Origin: an uncultured Pseudomonadota bacterium
GTDB taxonomy: Bacteria; Pseudomonadota; Gammaproteobacteria; Burkholderiales; Burkholderiaceae
DNA length: 7,230 nucleotides
Direction of reading: 5' to 3'
Assembly: GCA_946480245.1 (NCBI GenBank)
Contig: CAMLIZ010000195.1
Span: 1-7,230 of the forward strand
The notes below the pieces were generated by a model, which saw only the letters and a program-made list of their open reading frames with translations, was not told the origin of the DNA and made no database searches. The stretch's first letter is position 1. Every line of letters begins with the position of its first letter. Positions 6,703 through 7,230 of the stretch are shown piece after piece. Made by a program: the position numbers and the translations under genes.

Positions 6703-7230
6703 TCAGTGGACCACGCGGCTGAAGCTGAACTCGCCGTCGTCCACGTCGACCGGAATCACGTCCTTCGGGCCGAAGCGCCCTTCGAGGATGAGCTTGGCCA
6801 CCGGGTTCTCGATGCGGTGCTGGATCGCGCGCTTCAACGGCCGCGCGCCGAAAGCCGGATCGAACCCCACCTTGGCCAGTTCGGCCAGCGCTGCAGGCGA
6901 CACGTCGAGCTTCATCTCCAGCTTCTCCAGGCGCTTCTCGAGCGCACGCAGCTGGATGCGGGCGATCGACTCGATGTTGCGCTGGTCCAGCGCATGGAAC
7001 ACCACGGTTTCGTCGATGCGGTTCAGGAACTCGGGCCGGAAATGATTCTTCACCTCCGTCCACACTGCCTCGCGGATCAGCTCGCTATCCTGTCCCGCCA
7101 TCTGCATGATCAGGTGCGAGCCCAAATTGCTCGTCATCACGATCACGGTGTTGCGGAAGTCCACCGTGCGGCCCTGGCCGTCGGTGAGCCGGCCATCGTC
7201 GAGCACCTGCAGCAGCACGTTGAACACGTC
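6703..7230 (-). CDS. clpB: ATP-dependent disaggregase ClpB, C-terminal part (gene runs off the right edge)
   Basis: This is the last 175 residues of ClpB, the hexameric AAA+ chaperone that works with DnaK/DnaJ/GrpE to pull proteins out of aggregates. The fragment begins inside the second ATPase domain: [20 protein letters not shown] (4-23, the region after Walker B), [10 protein letters not shown] with sensor-1 N35 (29-38), [11 protein letters not shown] with the arginine finger R71 (64-74), and then the small C-terminal domain with [16 protein letters not shown], sensor-2 R130 (122-137). The wording is ClpB rather than ClpA or ClpC. The frame is open to base 7230, and the N-terminal domain, first AAA domain, middle domain and Walker motifs of the second AAA domain lie outside. 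The short tail after [10 protein letters not shown] is normal. nadB lies 37 bp downstream, so read-through from the heat-shock gene into nadB is possible. Confidence 0.97.
   Translation of the reverse strand, partial: DVFNVLLQVLDDGRLTDGQGRTVDFRNTVIVMTSNLGSHLIMQMAGQDSELIREAVWTEVKNHFRPEFLNRIDETVVFHALDQRNIESIARIQLRALEKRLEKLEMKLDVSPAALAELAKVGFDPAFGARPLKRAIQHRIENPVAKLILEGRFGPKDVIPVDVDDGEFSFSRVVH

Noticed and set aside
5127..6722. 531-codon open frame on the plus strand opposite nadB
   Set aside because: It lies antisense to an intact nadB with all catalytic residues; its translation is rich in R, A, G, H and V without domain patterns, as expected for the complement of a GC-rich gene.
1..7230. CRISPR array, tRNA, insertion sequence or attachment site
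   Set aside because: No spaced direct repeats, cloverleaf pattern, transposase or integrase sequence, or long terminal inverted repeats were seen on either strand.

Overview
The window looks like ordinary chromosomal DNA of a high-GC Proteobacterium, most likely a betaproteobacterium of the order Burkholderiales. The order is inferred from the wording of conserved motifs in NadA and NadC and from the overall GC-rich codon use; no rRNA or other phylogenetic marker is present. I see no tRNA, rRNA, CRISPR array, insertion sequence, integrase or phage gene. There is no gene-free stretch above 100 bp.

Layout from left to right. (1) 1-1365: a divergent pair, an MFS transporter of the Fsr-like type on the minus strand (only its N-terminal 151 residues are in the window) and an AraC-family regulator on the plus strand, separated by 65 bp that should hold both promoters and the operator. 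(2) 1463-2629: a stand-alone 388-aa protein of unknown role whose last ~110 residues resemble a Roadblock/LC7 domain. (3) 2724-5041: a plus-strand run of nadA, nadC and a small ComFB-family gene. (4) 5046-6665: nadB on the minus strand, meeting the ComFB gene tail to tail with 4 bp between the stop codons. (5) 6703-7230: the C-terminal 175 residues of the disaggregase ClpB, also on the minus strand and 37 bp upstream of nadB.

The functional core is the complete de novo NAD pathway from aspartate: NadB oxidises L-aspartate to iminoaspartate, NadA condenses this with dihydroxyacetone phosphate to quinolinate, and NadC converts quinolinate and PRPP to nicotinate mononucleotide. All catalytic and cluster residues I could check are present, so the three enzymes look intact. 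The pathway is split over two convergent transcription units, so nadB can be controlled apart from nadA-nadC.

I found no clear new biological system. The points that most deserve a second look are the Roadblock-like orphan protein, the ComFB-family gene at the end of the nad run, and an inverted repeat that overlaps both a -10-like hexamer and the start codon of nadB. Most long open frames opposite the real genes are artefacts of high GC.
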